A DNA stretch of 64,000 bases. It comes from Bacteroidota bacterium (GTDB lineage: Bacteria > Bacteroidota > Bacteroidia > Chitinophagales > JADIYW01). Positions 9,534-18,583 of the stretch are shown one piece after another; the first letter of the stretch is position 1, and every line of letters starts with the position of its first letter. The DNA is taken from contig CAUJCO010000006.1 of NCBI GenBank assembly GCA_963169645.1, positions 134,096 to 198,095 on the forward strand, written 5' to 3'. Position numbers and translations under genes: made by a program. Below the pieces are notes generated by a model that worked only from the letters and a program-made list of their open reading frames with translations, was not told the origin of the DNA and did not search any database.

Positions 9534-10319
9534 TTAGTATTTATTGGCTTGTGCTACTAACTCCGCAATATCTACTACTTTAATCTCATCTTGTTTGTTT
9601 TCATTTTTCACACCATCCGTTAACATGGTGTTGCAAAAAGGACATGCCACCGCAATAATATCCGGATAAACTTCCATTAATTGTTCGGTGCGTTGTATGT
9701 TGATGCGTTTGTCGCCCGGTTCATCTTCTTTAAACATTTGTGCACCACCGGCACCACAACACAAACCGTTTGCTTTGCTTCGGTCTATCTCTACTAAATC
9801 TGCATCTAATGCTTCAATAACTGAACGTGGTGCTTCGTATATTTCATTAGCTCTGCCTAAATAGCAAGAGTCGTGGTAGGTGATACGTTTTCCTTTAAAT
9901 GGTCCACCTTCTACTTTTAATTGTCCTTCGTTGATTAATTGTTGCAAATAAGTAGAATGATGCAATACTTCGTATTGGCCACCTAATGCAGGATATTCAT
10001 TTTTAATGATGTTAAAACAATGCGGACAAGTTGTCAAAATTTTCTTTACGCCGTAACCGTTTAAAGTGGCAATATTTTGTTGTGCTAACATTTGAAATAC
10101 AAATTCGTTTCCTGCACGTCTTGCCGGATCGCCGGTACAAGCTTCTTCTGTTCCTAAAACGGCAAAATTGATATTGAGCTGATTTAAGATTTTTGTAAAT
10201 GCGACTGTAACACGTTGTGCTCGTTGGTCAAAACTGCCTGCGCATCCTACCCAAAAAATAACATCCGGTGTTTTTCCTTCGGCAACCAACTCGGATAATA
10301 CTGGTACTTTATATTGCAT
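9534..10319 (-). CDS. CCG-domain (Fe-S)-binding oxidoreductase subunit (HdrB/LutA-like)
   Basis: The protein has two cysteine-rich CCG repeats, as in heterodisulfide reductase HdrB, GlpC and LutA. The first half has WVGCAGSFDQRAQR and TTCPHCFNIIKNEYP. The second half has YHDSCYLGR, then GLCCGAGGAQMF and ACPFCNTML. Each half carries the Cx(n)CCGxxC-type set that binds a non-cubane or 4Fe-4S cluster. At 261 residues it holds only the CCG unit, with no ferredoxin domain of its own. That is supplied by the membrane partner encoded 52 bases upstream (10372-11700). Together they probably form a membrane-bound electron-transfer module, perhaps between an electron-transferring flavoprotein and quinone. 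The substrate cannot be told from sequence. Confidence 0.87.
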   Translation of the reverse strand: MQYKVPVLSELVAEGKTPDVIFWVGCAGSFDQRAQRVTVAFTKILNQLNINFAVLGTEEACTGDPARRAGNEFVFQMLAQQNIATLNGYGVKKILTTCPHCFNIIKNEYPALGGQYEVLHHSTYLQQLINEGQLKVEGGPFKGKRITYHDSCYLGRANEIYEAPRSVIEALDADLVEIDRSKANGLCCGAGGAQMFKEDEPGDKRINIQRTEQLMEVYPDIIAVACPFCNTMLTDGVKNENKQDEIKVVDIAELVAQANKY

Positions 10320-10371
10320 AAAAATGATAAATTTTAATTTTGAAATAGTTTTTAATAAATGATAACCTGGA

Positions 10372-11700
10372 TTAATTTAATTCTTCTGTCCAATTTAAAC
10401 GGTCACTTGGTGAAAATTGCCATGGAGCTTGGTTATTTTCCATATTGGCAAAAACGTTATTCCATTCCGCCGGAGAATCTGATTGTTCCATAATTAAATT
10501 ACGACGTAATTCTAAGATGATATTTAATGGAGAAATACTTACCGGACATTCTTCTACACATGCATTACATGTGGTACAAGCACGTAATTCTTCGCCGGTG
10601 ATATAGTCGCCTAAAAGTGTTTTATTGTCAACAAAATCCGGTCCATGTTCTTTTTTGCAAGCAGCTATTTCTTCCATTCTATCACGCGTATCCATCATGA
10701 TTTTACGTGGAGATAATTTTTTTCCTGTTTGGTTTGCCGGACATGCAGCAGTACATCTTCCGCACTCTGTACAAGTATAAGCATCTAACAAACTTTTCCA
10801 AGATAAATCATAAACATCTTTAGCTCCAAATTGTACTTCACCCTCTGTTTCCGGTACTACAAAGCTTGGATCCATCATGGATTGTACTTCGTGTTGGATA
10901 GCCGGCATGTTGCGCATTTCGCCTTTGGCTTCCGGACGCGTGAAAAAAGTATTTGGGAACGCTAATAAAATATGTAAATGTTTAGAATATGGTAAATAAA
11001 GTATAAATGCCATTACCGTAATGATGTGTCCCCACCAACCTAATTTTTCAATAAAATGTAATAAACCGGTTGGTAAATCGCTCAGCATAGAACCCAACAC
11101 GCCACTTAAAATAAATCCATAATCTTTTCCATGCTCTTGAATGTGTAAGGCACTGTCGCCACCATTCATCATAAAAATAAAAGTAATTAAGGTAAGCTCA
11201 GCAGCTAAAATGATTAAACCATCTTTGGTTGCCCAACCTTTCATTTCCGGTTTGTTGAAACGATTGATTTTGAAAATAGTTCTTCTTAAAATGAAGGCAA
11301 TGGTTACAAATAAAGTTAAGAGTGATAATATCTCAATAAAGTTGATGACAAAAATGTAGAACGAATTAATGAAAGTGCCTTCTGATAAATGATAGATGAA
11401 ACGATGTGTTCCAAAAAATCCATCGATGAAGATTTCTATTAATTCTATTTGTGTAATACAAAATGAAGCATAAATTACTAAATGTAAAAGTGCCGGAAAA
11501 GTAATTTTAAACATTTTTTTCTGTCCAAATGCAATCAGTAAAACACTCTTAATACGAAAACCCATTGTAGAGTTTATCGTTTCCGGTTTTCCCATGTTTA
11601 CATTGTCGTAGATTTCTTTAAATTTGCGGAAAGCTAAATAAAAGGTAGTGCCTACTAAGGCAATAAAAAAGATAATTTGAATGATTGTAAGAAAACTCAT
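10372..11700 (-). CDS. membrane (Fe-S)-binding protein, HdrC/NarI-like with two 4Fe-4S motifs
   Basis: The N-terminal 250 residues contain about five or six hydrophobic segments (the first at residues 5-25, then around 60-80, 110-135, 165-180 and 215-235), like the cytochrome-b/NarI-type anchor fused in EtfD-like proteins. The C-terminal domain carries two ferredoxin motifs: CTECGRCTAACP near residue 300 and CTTCNACVEECP near residue 375. These should hold two 4Fe-4S clusters passing electrons to the CCG subunit encoded just downstream. At 442 residues it is a complete member of the pair. Histidines in the membrane segments (LLHLVIYASF, LLHFIEKLGWWGH) could ligate heme, which is inference. 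Confidence 0.86.
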   Translation of the reverse strand: MSFLTIIQIIFFIALVGTTFYLAFRKFKEIYDNVNMGKPETINSTMGFRIKSVLLIAFGQKKMFKITFPALLHLVIYASFCITQIELIEIFIDGFFGTHRFIYHLSEGTFINSFYIFVINFIEILSLLTLFVTIAFILRRTIFKINRFNKPEMKGWATKDGLIILAAELTLITFIFMMNGGDSALHIQEHGKDYGFILSGVLGSMLSDLPTGLLHFIEKLGWWGHIITVMAFILYLPYSKHLHILLAFPNTFFTRPEAKGEMRNMPAIQHEVQSMMDPSFVVPETEGEVQFGAKDVYDLSWKSLLDAYTCTECGRCTAACPANQTGKKLSPRKIMMDTRDRMEEIAACKKEHGPDFVDNKTLLGDYITGEELRACTTCNACVEECPVSISPLNIILELRRNLIMEQSDSPAEWNNVFANMENNQAPWQFSPSDRLNWTEELN

Positions 11701-11814
11701 CAGAAATTTATTTGATTTTATTGCGAAAATACACTATTATAGGCTTATTTTTAATTTCTATTTTGAAAGAATGTTTAATTCTGATTTATTTAGAAATAAT
11801 CTAAATTAATTAAC

Positions 11815-12333
11815 ATGTTAATTCCGAAAACGGCACAGAAAATATTAAATGCTTCCACGATTGAACTTATGCTGGATAGAATGGCGTTTCAAGCATTAGA
11901 ACTAACGTATGGTGATGATGAATTGGTGATTTTAGGCATAGAACCCGGCGGTGGCTTAACGATAGCAAAAGAAATTGGTACAAAAATTGAACAATTTGAT
12001 TCGACCAAACAAATACAATTTTCTACGATTAGTGTTCATAAACCGGAACCATTAAAAGAAAGCATAATTATAAAAAATGATATAAATTTGAATAATAAAA
12101 CGATATTGATTATAGATGATGTAGGTAATACCGGAAGAACCTTGTTTTATGCATTACAACCACTCACACATTTTAATCCTAAAAAAATTATTATTGCAAT
12201 TTTGGTAGATAGAACACATAAAACATTTCCGATAAACGCTGATATTGTGGGTTTCCCTATTGCCACTACTTTAAACGAACATATAATTGTAAATATCGAA
12301 AATAATAAAGCCGAAGGAGCTTATCTCTTCTAA
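11815..12333 (+). CDS. phosphoribosyltransferase family protein (PyrR-like)
   Basis: This is a type I PRTase fold protein. The PRPP-binding loop is VLIIDD-like: TILIIDDVGNTGRTLFYAL at about residues 99-117, with the two acidic residues followed by G-N-T-G-R-T. An N-terminal LGIEPGGGLTIAKEIG loop matches the pyrophosphate loop. Length (172) and pattern resemble PyrR and the small purine/uracil PRTases, and the substrate cannot be fixed from sequence. It is divergent from the Fe-S membrane gene and 17 bases upstream of a secreted protein gene with which it may share a transcript. Confidence 0.8.
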   Translation: MLIPKTAQKILNASTIELMLDRMAFQALELTYGDDELVILGIEPGGGLTIAKEIGTKIEQFDSTKQIQFSTISVHKPEPLKESIIIKNDINLNNKTILIIDDVGNTGRTLFYALQPLTHFNPKKIIIAILVDRTHKTFPINADIVGFPIATTLNEHIIVNIENNKAEGAYLF

Positions 12334-12350
12334 CCATAAAACTTACACAC

Positions 12351-13436
12351 ATGAAAACAATAATCACCGCTTTCCTAATTTCTATTTCGTTGTGCGTATT
12401 TGCAGAAGCACCGGTGCAAATGGTGCAAGCAAATGCAGCCGATAAATTGGTAACAGACCGTATGGAATATTTACGTACCATGAAAAATATTGTAGGCGAA
12501 TTATATTGGCCTAAATTAGTAGGCAACGATTTTCCAAACACGGTAGTTTATTTTGCAGATACAGTATCTTACTTCATCCATCCACAACCTAAAATGAAAT
12601 CGCAGGTGAGTAAATACACCGTGATGGAAAATGAATACGATTGGAATATCTGGCGTATGCACATGCCATTGGATAGTGCACCATACGTAATTGAAACGCA
12701 ATTTCAATTTATCAATCCTAAAAAAGAAAAACACTATATCAATTATAAAACACCGGTTTTGTTTATTAGCTCACCCGAATTGATGGTGAAAAAAAATGAT
12801 AAACTTACATCTACTCAAGCATGGTCTATTCCAGTAATGCATCAATTGTTTCGTCAATTTCAATATGCGAATGAAGCGATGATTACGTATGCAATGCGTT
12901 TGTACGAAGAGAAAAAAATGGTGGAAATTGATAGCTTACAAGGTATTTATAGAAATGTACAAATTTTTAAAGATACTTTAAATGCAGAAAATGATATATT
13001 GAAAAAAGCATTGGCTGCAACTACTCTTGAAGAAGAAAAAGCTTTGTTTACAGAGTTTTTAAGATTGAGAGCTAAACGTTATACACTGTATAATAAAGAG
13101 AATAAAACTTGGGTGAGTGCCGCCGAAAATTTTTGGGAAAAAATGGAAGGTACATGTGAGATGATGGAAAAAATTTTGAAAGAAAATTTTACCAAAGTAC
13201 CAATTTCTGAAAAGCTACTCCAATCTGATGCAATGTATGCAAAAGAATATACAATGCTAACCGAAGATGCATCGTATTATTCCGAATTAAAAGACGATAA
13301 ATTTTATGTCGGCACTACCGGATATAACATGATACAGTTATTAGAAAAAAATAAGGTTCCGTATAAAGATAATTTCTTCAGTTATGCGTCGCTTTCGTTG
13401 GATTTGCAATTAAAATATTTTTATAAAATCCAATAG
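12351..13436 (+). CDS. hypothetical secreted protein (361 aa)
   Basis: I do not recognise this protein. A signal peptide covers about residues 1-20 (hydrophobic run ending VFAEA). The mature part is mostly helical. It has a WPKLVGNDFPNTVVYFAD segment, WNIWRMHMPLDSAPY, and a strongly charged helical stretch near residues 180-285 (EEKALFTEFLRLRAKRYTLY). There is no lipobox, repeat or metal motif. It is probably periplasmic. It follows the phosphoribosyltransferase by 17 bases and precedes the SanA-like gene by 17 bases, so the three may be one operon. Confidence 0.62.
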   Translation: MKTIITAFLISISLCVFAEAPVQMVQANAADKLVTDRMEYLRTMKNIVGELYWPKLVGNDFPNTVVYFADTVSYFIHPQPKMKSQVSKYTVMENEYDWNIWRMHMPLDSAPYVIETQFQFINPKKEKHYINYKTPVLFISSPELMVKKNDKLTSTQAWSIPVMHQLFRQFQYANEAMITYAMRLYEEKKMVEIDSLQGIYRNVQIFKDTLNAENDILKKALAATTLEEEKALFTEFLRLRAKRYTLYNKENKTWVSAAENFWEKMEGTCEMMEKILKENFTKVPISEKLLQSDAMYAKEYTMLTEDASYYSELKDDKFYVGTTGYNMIQLLEKNKVPYKDNFFSYASLSLDLQLKYFYKIQ

Positions 13437-13453
13437 CCTAATTAGTTGGTTCG

Positions 13454-14113
13454 ATGATAAAAACGTTGTTCTCTAAAAAAGCATTCTTGTTTTTTTATTT
13501 ACCGATGAGTGTATGTGCATTGGCAGTTTTGTTTTTTTGTAATTATAAAGTTGAGCAATTTGCAATCGGAAAAACATATAGCTCCGTTGCTGAAATTCCA
13601 TATCATAAAGTTGGCTTGTTGTTAGGCACTTGCAAAACATTAAAAGATAAAAAAACTATAAATCCGTTTTGGCAAAATAGATTAGATGCAACGTATGCAT
13701 TATGGAAGGCAAAAAAAATAGATCGTATTTTAATTTCCGGAGATAATGGCTGGCACGGTTATAACGAACCACAAGATTTTACGGATGCCTTAATTGCATT
13801 AGGTGTGCCCGATTCTTGCATCGTTTGTGATTATGCCGGATTTAGAACACATGACTCGGTAATACGTTGCAAAAAAGTATTTGGTCAAAATAAGGTTACA
13901 CTCATCTCTCAACAATTTCACAATGAACGTGCGTTGATGATTGCGCATAAATATGATTTGGAAGCGATTGGTTTTAATGCTAAAGATGTAAGTTTTAATG
14001 CAGGTTTGTATAATTTTTTTAGAGAACGAGCCGCGCGTGTTTTGCTGATGTTAGACTTGTATGTACTGAACACACCACCTCACTTTTTAGGAAAAAAAAT
14101 TACGATATATTAA
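13454..14113 (+). CDS. SanA/YdcF family membrane protein (DUF218)
   Basis: SanA-type proteins are inner-membrane DUF218 proteins linked to envelope barrier function at high temperature and vancomycin exclusion in enterics. The first 30 residues form one membrane anchor (AFLFFYLPMSVCALAVLFF). The DUF218 core follows: VGLLLGTCKTL, FWQNRLDATYALWKAKKIDRILISGDNG, EPQDFTDALIALGVP, and DYAGFRTHDSVIRCKKVFG, which has the usual acidic and Arg residues. QQFHNERALMIAHKYDLEAIGFNAKDV and a FREXXAR-like run (NFFRERAARVLLMLDLYV) complete it. The last four bases (TTAA, 14110-14113) also contain the stop codon of the convergent shikimate kinase gene. Confidence 0.85.
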   Translation: MIKTLFSKKAFLFFYLPMSVCALAVLFFCNYKVEQFAIGKTYSSVAEIPYHKVGLLLGTCKTLKDKKTINPFWQNRLDATYALWKAKKIDRILISGDNGWHGYNEPQDFTDALIALGVPDSCIVCDYAGFRTHDSVIRCKKVFGQNKVTLISQQFHNERALMIAHKYDLEAIGFNAKDVSFNAGLYNFFRERAARVLLMLDLYVLNTPPHFLGKKITIY

Positions 14114-14616
14114 GCTTTCAAAAAAGCTTGTATTTTTTGATAGATAGTATCTAAATCATCGTCGCCCACGTGTAACGCAGCACGTTCATAAAATGGAGCA
14201 CGCATAGCTAATCGGTCATCATAAAAATTTTCCAATTCAGATTCGGTTAGTTGAGCAATTAGCGGACGTTTATGTTGTCCTTTTATTAGGCGTGGAATGG
14301 TAATAGATTTGCTTCTATTTAAATAGATAGTCAATCCTTTTTCATTCATCAAATCCATATTATTATAAAAGCAAGGTACGCCACCTCCTGTGCTGATTAC
14401 TTTATCTTTTGTAATATCAATATTTAATAAAAATTGATGTTCTTGTTCTCTAAAATAAGTTTCTCCTTTTTGCTCAAATATTTCAGCTATAGATAGTTGT
14501 TCTTGTTCTTCAATAAATTTATCCATATCCACATAATCGTAATGGAGCATTGGTGCTAAGTTTCGTCCAATAAACGATTTTCCACAGCCCATAAATCCAA
14601 TCAAAAAAATTAGCAT
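14110..14616 (-). CDS. aroK: shikimate kinase
   Basis: Shikimate kinase phosphorylates shikimate at the 3-hydroxyl with ATP, the fifth step of the chorismate pathway. Walker A is G7-FMGCGKS14. The shikimate-binding Asp is in VDMDKFIEE (Asp32), Arg56 is in TYFR, and the glycine loop STGGGVP is at 75-81. QHKRPLI carries the lid Arg. The length of 168 residues is normal. aroC, for a later step of the same pathway, lies 10 kb away. The gene overlaps the convergent SanA-like gene by four bases. Confidence 0.95.
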   Translation of the reverse strand: MLIFLIGFMGCGKSFIGRNLAPMLHYDYVDMDKFIEEQEQLSIAEIFEQKGETYFREQEHQFLLNIDITKDKVISTGGGVPCFYNNMDLMNEKGLTIYLNRSKSITIPRLIKGQHKRPLIAQLTESELENFYDDRLAMRAPFYERAALHVGDDDLDTIYQKIQAFLKA

Positions 14617-14640
14617 GAATGTTTGATTTATTCTAACGAT

Positions 14641-15702
14641 TTATTTTCCAATTCGAATTCTTGGGTCTAACACGGCATAAGCAATATCTACTATAATATT
14701 CATTATAATAAAAACAAAAGCGGTGAATAACACGCTGCCCATTGCTACCGGAAAATCAAATTTTTGCAAAGCATCAACGGCTGTATAACCTAATCCTTTT
14801 ATATCAAAAATTACTTCGACAAAAAACGAACCGGCTAATAAAGAAGCAAACCATCCGGATACAGCCGTAACAACCGGATTCAATGCATTACGTAAGGCAT
14901 GTTTAAATAAAACGGTTATATTGCTTAATCCTTTTGCTTTGGCTGTACGAATAAAATCTTGAGATAAAACATCTAACATAGCACTTCGCGTTAATTGGAA
15001 AATAATACCAATTGGTCGAGAGCCTAATGCAAATGCCGGTAAAATCAAGTTTTTGAGCATCAATACTTCATTGCCGTAATCGTCAATCATGGTTAGTCCG
15101 CCGGTTTGTTCTAATCCGGTATATTTATGTAATACAATTCCGAAGAAATAACCCAGCACAATTGCCGAGAAATACGATGGCACCGAAATTCCTAAAACGG
15201 ATAACGACATGGCGGCATTGTCAAACCAAGAATGTTGTTTTACCGCAGCAATAACGCCTAAAAAAATGCCGACGATGCTGGCAATAAACATAGCTGCAAA
15301 TGCCAAAATAATAGTTTGTGGCAATGCCCGTTTCAAAATTTCCGAAACGTTTTCTTTGGTTTGATAGGAGCGTCGTAAAAAGGGTGCTTTTACCACTAAT
15401 GCTTTATCTTTTCCAACACTAAATAATTTGGTATAACCATATTTTTCTTGTGTTTTAACGTCGGTTTCGTGAATGGCTATAGGTGATAAATCATTTAAGT
15501 ATAATGCAAATTGCACATATTTGGGTTTGTCTAATCCTAATTCTTTATTAATTGCTTCTACGGATTCTACATCGGCACGTTGTCCTAAGGTGAGTCGGGC
15601 TGGATCCACCGGAAGAATATTAAATAATCCAAATACTACAAACACGACACCTATTAATACTAATAAGCCGTAAAAGAATTTATTTAAAATGAATTTCGAC
15701 AT
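14641..15702 (-). CDS. ABC transporter permease, DppB/OppB type
   Basis: This is the inner-membrane permease of an oligopeptide/dipeptide importer. A first membrane segment at residues 8-30 (GLLVLIGVVFVVFGLFNILP) is followed by the family's DPARLTLGQRAD motif, a periplasmic loop, then five membrane segments. The EAA-like coupling loop is visible as IIFQLTRSAMLDVLSQDFIRTAKAKGL near residues 237-262, and FFVEVIFDIKGLGYTAVDAL follows. The 353 residues are normal. No DppC or binding protein is adjacent. The fused ATPase at 34700-36472 is the likely partner class, but that pairing is only inferred. Confidence 0.9.
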   Translation of the reverse strand: MSKFILNKFFYGLLVLIGVVFVVFGLFNILPVDPARLTLGQRADVESVEAINKELGLDKPKYVQFALYLNDLSPIAIHETDVKTQEKYGYTKLFSVGKDKALVVKAPFLRRSYQTKENVSEILKRALPQTIILAFAAMFIASIVGIFLGVIAAVKQHSWFDNAAMSLSVLGISVPSYFSAIVLGYFFGIVLHKYTGLEQTGGLTMIDDYGNEVLMLKNLILPAFALGSRPIGIIFQLTRSAMLDVLSQDFIRTAKAKGLSNITVLFKHALRNALNPVVTAVSGWFASLLAGSFFVEVIFDIKGLGYTAVDALQKFDFPVAMGSVLFTAFVFIIMNIIVDIAYAVLDPRIRIGK

Positions 15703-15720
15703 AATGAAGTGGTAAGATAC

Positions 15721-16965
15721 TTATTTTATCACACTTTTTTTCAAATCTGAATAGGTACTTAATTCGTTGTAATGGTATTTTCCAACGATGATACCTTTTT
15801 TCAAAATCAATAAACCCGGATTTGAACGCAAAATAGTTTTTAATGGTGTGGCATCTGTATTAAATATTCCGTATTCGTACTCTTGTTTATACTTGTCTGC
15901 AAATGTTTGCATATCATCTAAAAGACTACCGGTTAGTATAAATACCAATCGACCGTCATCGGCTGCTGCATCTACAATTTTAATCATCTTTTTATAGCCA
16001 TCAACGTTTACTTTTTTCAATTCAGGAATGATAATAAAAAAGATATATTGTTCTTCAGTAAAAAAATCGTTTGAAACGTCCACACCTTCAGCATCTTTGA
16101 TTCCAAAATCTTTTAATTTTGGATCGTCGCCTTTTTGTATCATGATGTCTTTTCTATCTACATATTCCCAATTGTCATAGTCTGCTGCATCCGGAAATTG
16201 ATTAGGTGGAAATGTTTTTAAAGCACCTGTTTTTTTATTTTTATACGTGTAAACATTCTCATATTTATACGGTTTTGCATTTGGTGGTAATCTTAATCCT
16301 TCCGGAACAGAAGTGCCAATTTGGTATGGCCTGAAATCTACAATAGGTTCCCAATAAATGTTTCTATATGCAAATACGATGGATACTAAAGTAAAAGCCA
16401 TTAACACTATTTTTCCTAATAATTTTCCAAAAAGTTCTTTTATATTTTTTTGTCCCAATAAAATGATTAAGATTAAAACACTTAAGAAAACATCTTTATA
16501 AAACGATTGAATAGGAGCTAATTTAAGGAAGTCGCCAAAGCAACCGCAATCTGTTACTTTGCCTGTTTTTGCTGAGTATCCGGTTAAAAAAGTGAAAAAT
16601 AAAATTAATAAAATAAGCAACCAAATAGTCGTTTTTTTCCTCGCACCTAATATCAAAGCAAAGCCAAGATAAATTTCCAGAATTATCATAAAAAATGAAA
16701 TGGAAAGAGCATGTTCTACTGAGAATTTCCACAAGAATGCCAGCCATGGAACCGATTTTTCAAAAATCTCAAAGTATTCTTCCATTTTAATGGCGGTTCC
16801 ACTTGGGTCTATTGCTTTTACTACGCCGGAAAATACAAACCAAACGCCCACAAAATAACGCAAGAAATTGATAGGTAAATTGGATTGGCTAAATATAAAT
16901 TTTCCAATGAGAGTTAGTCCAACGGCAATGGCAGCAAATAATCCGATTAAGGTAATTAAATCCAT
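15721..16965 (-). CDS. DoxX-like membrane protein with thioredoxin-like C-terminus (BT_3928 family)
   Basis: The N-terminal 190 residues hold a DoxX/MauE-like four- to five-helix bundle. It starts IFSQSNLPINFLRYFVGVWF and includes VKAIDPSGTAIKMEEYFE and the cysteine motif VTDCGCFGDFLKL near residue 138, typical of this group. After a membrane segment around residues 180-200, the C-terminal half looks soluble and thioredoxin-like (FFIIIPELKKVNVDGYKKMIKI, PGLLILKKGIIVGKYHYNEL) but lacks a CxxC. Redox work in the envelope is inferred. It lies between DUF1599 and the permease on the same strand with gaps under 30 bases. The DUF1599/DoxX/folP neighbourhood is familiar from Bacteroidota. Confidence 0.83.
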   Translation of the reverse strand: MDLITLIGLFAAIAVGLTLIGKFIFSQSNLPINFLRYFVGVWFVFSGVVKAIDPSGTAIKMEEYFEIFEKSVPWLAFLWKFSVEHALSISFFMIILEIYLGFALILGARKKTTIWLLILLILFFTFLTGYSAKTGKVTDCGCFGDFLKLAPIQSFYKDVFLSVLILIILLGQKNIKELFGKLLGKIVLMAFTLVSIVFAYRNIYWEPIVDFRPYQIGTSVPEGLRLPPNAKPYKYENVYTYKNKKTGALKTFPPNQFPDAADYDNWEYVDRKDIMIQKGDDPKLKDFGIKDAEGVDVSNDFFTEEQYIFFIIIPELKKVNVDGYKKMIKIVDAAADDGRLVFILTGSLLDDMQTFADKYKQEYEYGIFNTDATPLKTILRSNPGLLILKKGIIVGKYHYNELSTYSDLKKSVIK

Positions 16966-16992
16966 GTCTGAAAATTGAAATTGATAATAGTT

Positions 16993-17541
16993 TTATTGTT
17001 CGTTTAATTTTATTAAAGCAAAGATGGCATAGTTTACAATATCCATGTAATTGGCATCTATTCCTTCAGAAATAATGGTTTGTCCTTTATTTTCTTCTAT
17101 TTGTTTAATGCGATGTAATTTCGACAAAATTAAATCGGTATAAGAACTGATACGCATATCTCGCCAAGCCTCGCCGTAATCGTGGTTTTTTGCCAAAAAT
17201 AATTTTTTGATGATAGTGTATTGTTCATCAAACAACAAAGCGGCTTCTTCGTAACTAAGTTCTATCGCATAATTTTTTTTAGTTTCTAAGTTTAATTGAA
17301 TGATGCCAATAATGCCATAGTTCACACACGCTACAAATTCCGATTCTATACTGTCGCCAACTTTATTTTCACCTGTTTCGTCGATGGTACGAATGCGTTT
17401 TGCTTTGATATAAATTTGGTCGGTGATGGAGCGTGCTCTAAGAATACGCCAAGACGTTCCATAATCTTTTGTTTTTTTCAAAAAAACATCTTTGCACTTA
17501 GCAAAGGCTGTTTCGTATTGTAATATGGTTGTTTCACTCAT
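16993..17541 (-). CDS. DUF1599 protein (two tandem domains)
   Basis: The protein of 182 residues is an internal duplication. The first copy has KKTKDYGTSWRILRARSITDQ and the second AKNHDYGEAWRDMRISSYTDL, each followed by a KxxRI(K/R)xIxE helix and then a VNYGIIGIIQLNLE or VNYAIFALIKLNE helix. This is the DUF1599 (nucleotide modification-associated domain 1) pattern. The family's activity is not established. The acidic/Lys helices and the helical duplication make a nucleotide-binding role plausible. It is divergent from folP, as is common in the phylum. Confidence 0.88.
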   Translation of the reverse strand: MSETTILQYETAFAKCKDVFLKKTKDYGTSWRILRARSITDQIYIKAKRIRTIDETGENKVGDSIESEFVACVNYGIIGIIQLNLETKKNYAIELSYEEAALLFDEQYTIIKKLFLAKNHDYGEAWRDMRISSYTDLILSKLHRIKQIEENKGQTIISEGIDANYMDIVNYAIFALIKLNEQ

Positions 17542-17682
17542 GTTTAATAGTTGCTAATGTATTATACGAAAAATAGTTTAAATTTTACGTACGTACTTTT
17601 GAATTGGAGATTTTCCTCATCAATCCGCAAAAATACATAAATTTGTAGTTGTTTCAGAATAGAATTGTCTTTCTCATTTATT

Positions 17683-18519
17683 ATGCATCATTTTAGTTTG
17701 AATTGTAAAGGTAAAATATGGTCGGTTCAGCAACCGGCCGTGATGGCAATTTTAAATTTAACACCGGATTCTTTTTACGACGGTGGAGCATACAGCAGCG
17801 AAAAAAAGATATTAAAACAAGTTGAAAAATTTGTAAACGAAGGTGCTGATATAGTAGATATTGGTGGTGTTTCCACGCGTCTTTCAGCTGATATTATTTC
17901 TGTGGATGCCGAGTTAAATCGTGTATTAAAACCGATACAACTCATCCATCATTATTTTCCGAATGTACGTTTAAGTATTGATACCTATAGCAGTAAAGTA
18001 GCGGAATATGCTGTACAGAGTGGTGTCTCAATCATTAATGATATTACAGGCGGAACAAATGATACCGCCATTTTTGAAGTGGCACACACACATCGTTGCC
18101 CAATAATTTTAATGCATATACAAGGTACTGTGCACACCATGCATCAACGAACCAATTATGTAAATATTCTAACCGATATTTATGATTTTTTTGTGCAGCA
18201 AATAGGATATGCGACAAAAATTGGCATAAAAGATGTTATTGTAGATGTAGGATTTGGTTTTTCAAAAACGATGGAACAAAACTATACACTATTAAAGCAT
18301 TTAGCTGTTTTTCAGCAATTAGATAAACCTATTTTGGTAGGTTTGTCGAGGAAAAGTATGTTTTATAAATTGTTGCAAACATCACCGGATAAAGCATTAA
18401 ATGCAACAACTGTAGCACATACTATTGCATTGCAGAATGGTGCATCATTTTTGCGTGTTCACGATGTAAAAGAAGCTAAAGAATGTATCACCATTTATCA
18501 ACAAATGCAACAATTATAA
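17683..18519 (+). CDS. folP: dihydropteroate synthase
   Basis: FolP condenses p-aminobenzoate with dihydropterin pyrophosphate in folate synthesis. I chose the ATG at 17683, giving 278 residues. A TTG 18 bases upstream is in frame but adds nothing conserved. The first signature is NLTPDSFYDGG at residues 25-35, and the second is GADIVDIGGVSTR at 54-66. SIDTYSSKVAEYAVQSG, IINDITGG, ILMHIQGT, VDVGFGFSKT and PILVGLSRKSM follow in the expected TIM-barrel order. In the pterin pocket, GFGFSKT shows the conserved Lys. The gene is divergent from DUF1599. Confidence 0.95.
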   Translation: MHHFSLNCKGKIWSVQQPAVMAILNLTPDSFYDGGAYSSEKKILKQVEKFVNEGADIVDIGGVSTRLSADIISVDAELNRVLKPIQLIHHYFPNVRLSIDTYSSKVAEYAVQSGVSIINDITGGTNDTAIFEVAHTHRCPIILMHIQGTVHTMHQRTNYVNILTDIYDFFVQQIGYATKIGIKDVIVDVGFGFSKTMEQNYTLLKHLAVFQQLDKPILVGLSRKSMFYKLLQTSPDKALNATTVAHTIALQNGASFLRVHDVKEAKECITIYQQMQQL

Positions 18520-18583
18520 ATCTAACTAATAAAAATTTGTAACTTTATCGGAGTAGTAAACAGCAAAAACCCATAAATAGCAA

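Noticed and set aside
17665-17682. TTG start of folP
   Set aside because: It adds six residues not expected in the family, and an ATG directly precedes the conserved part.
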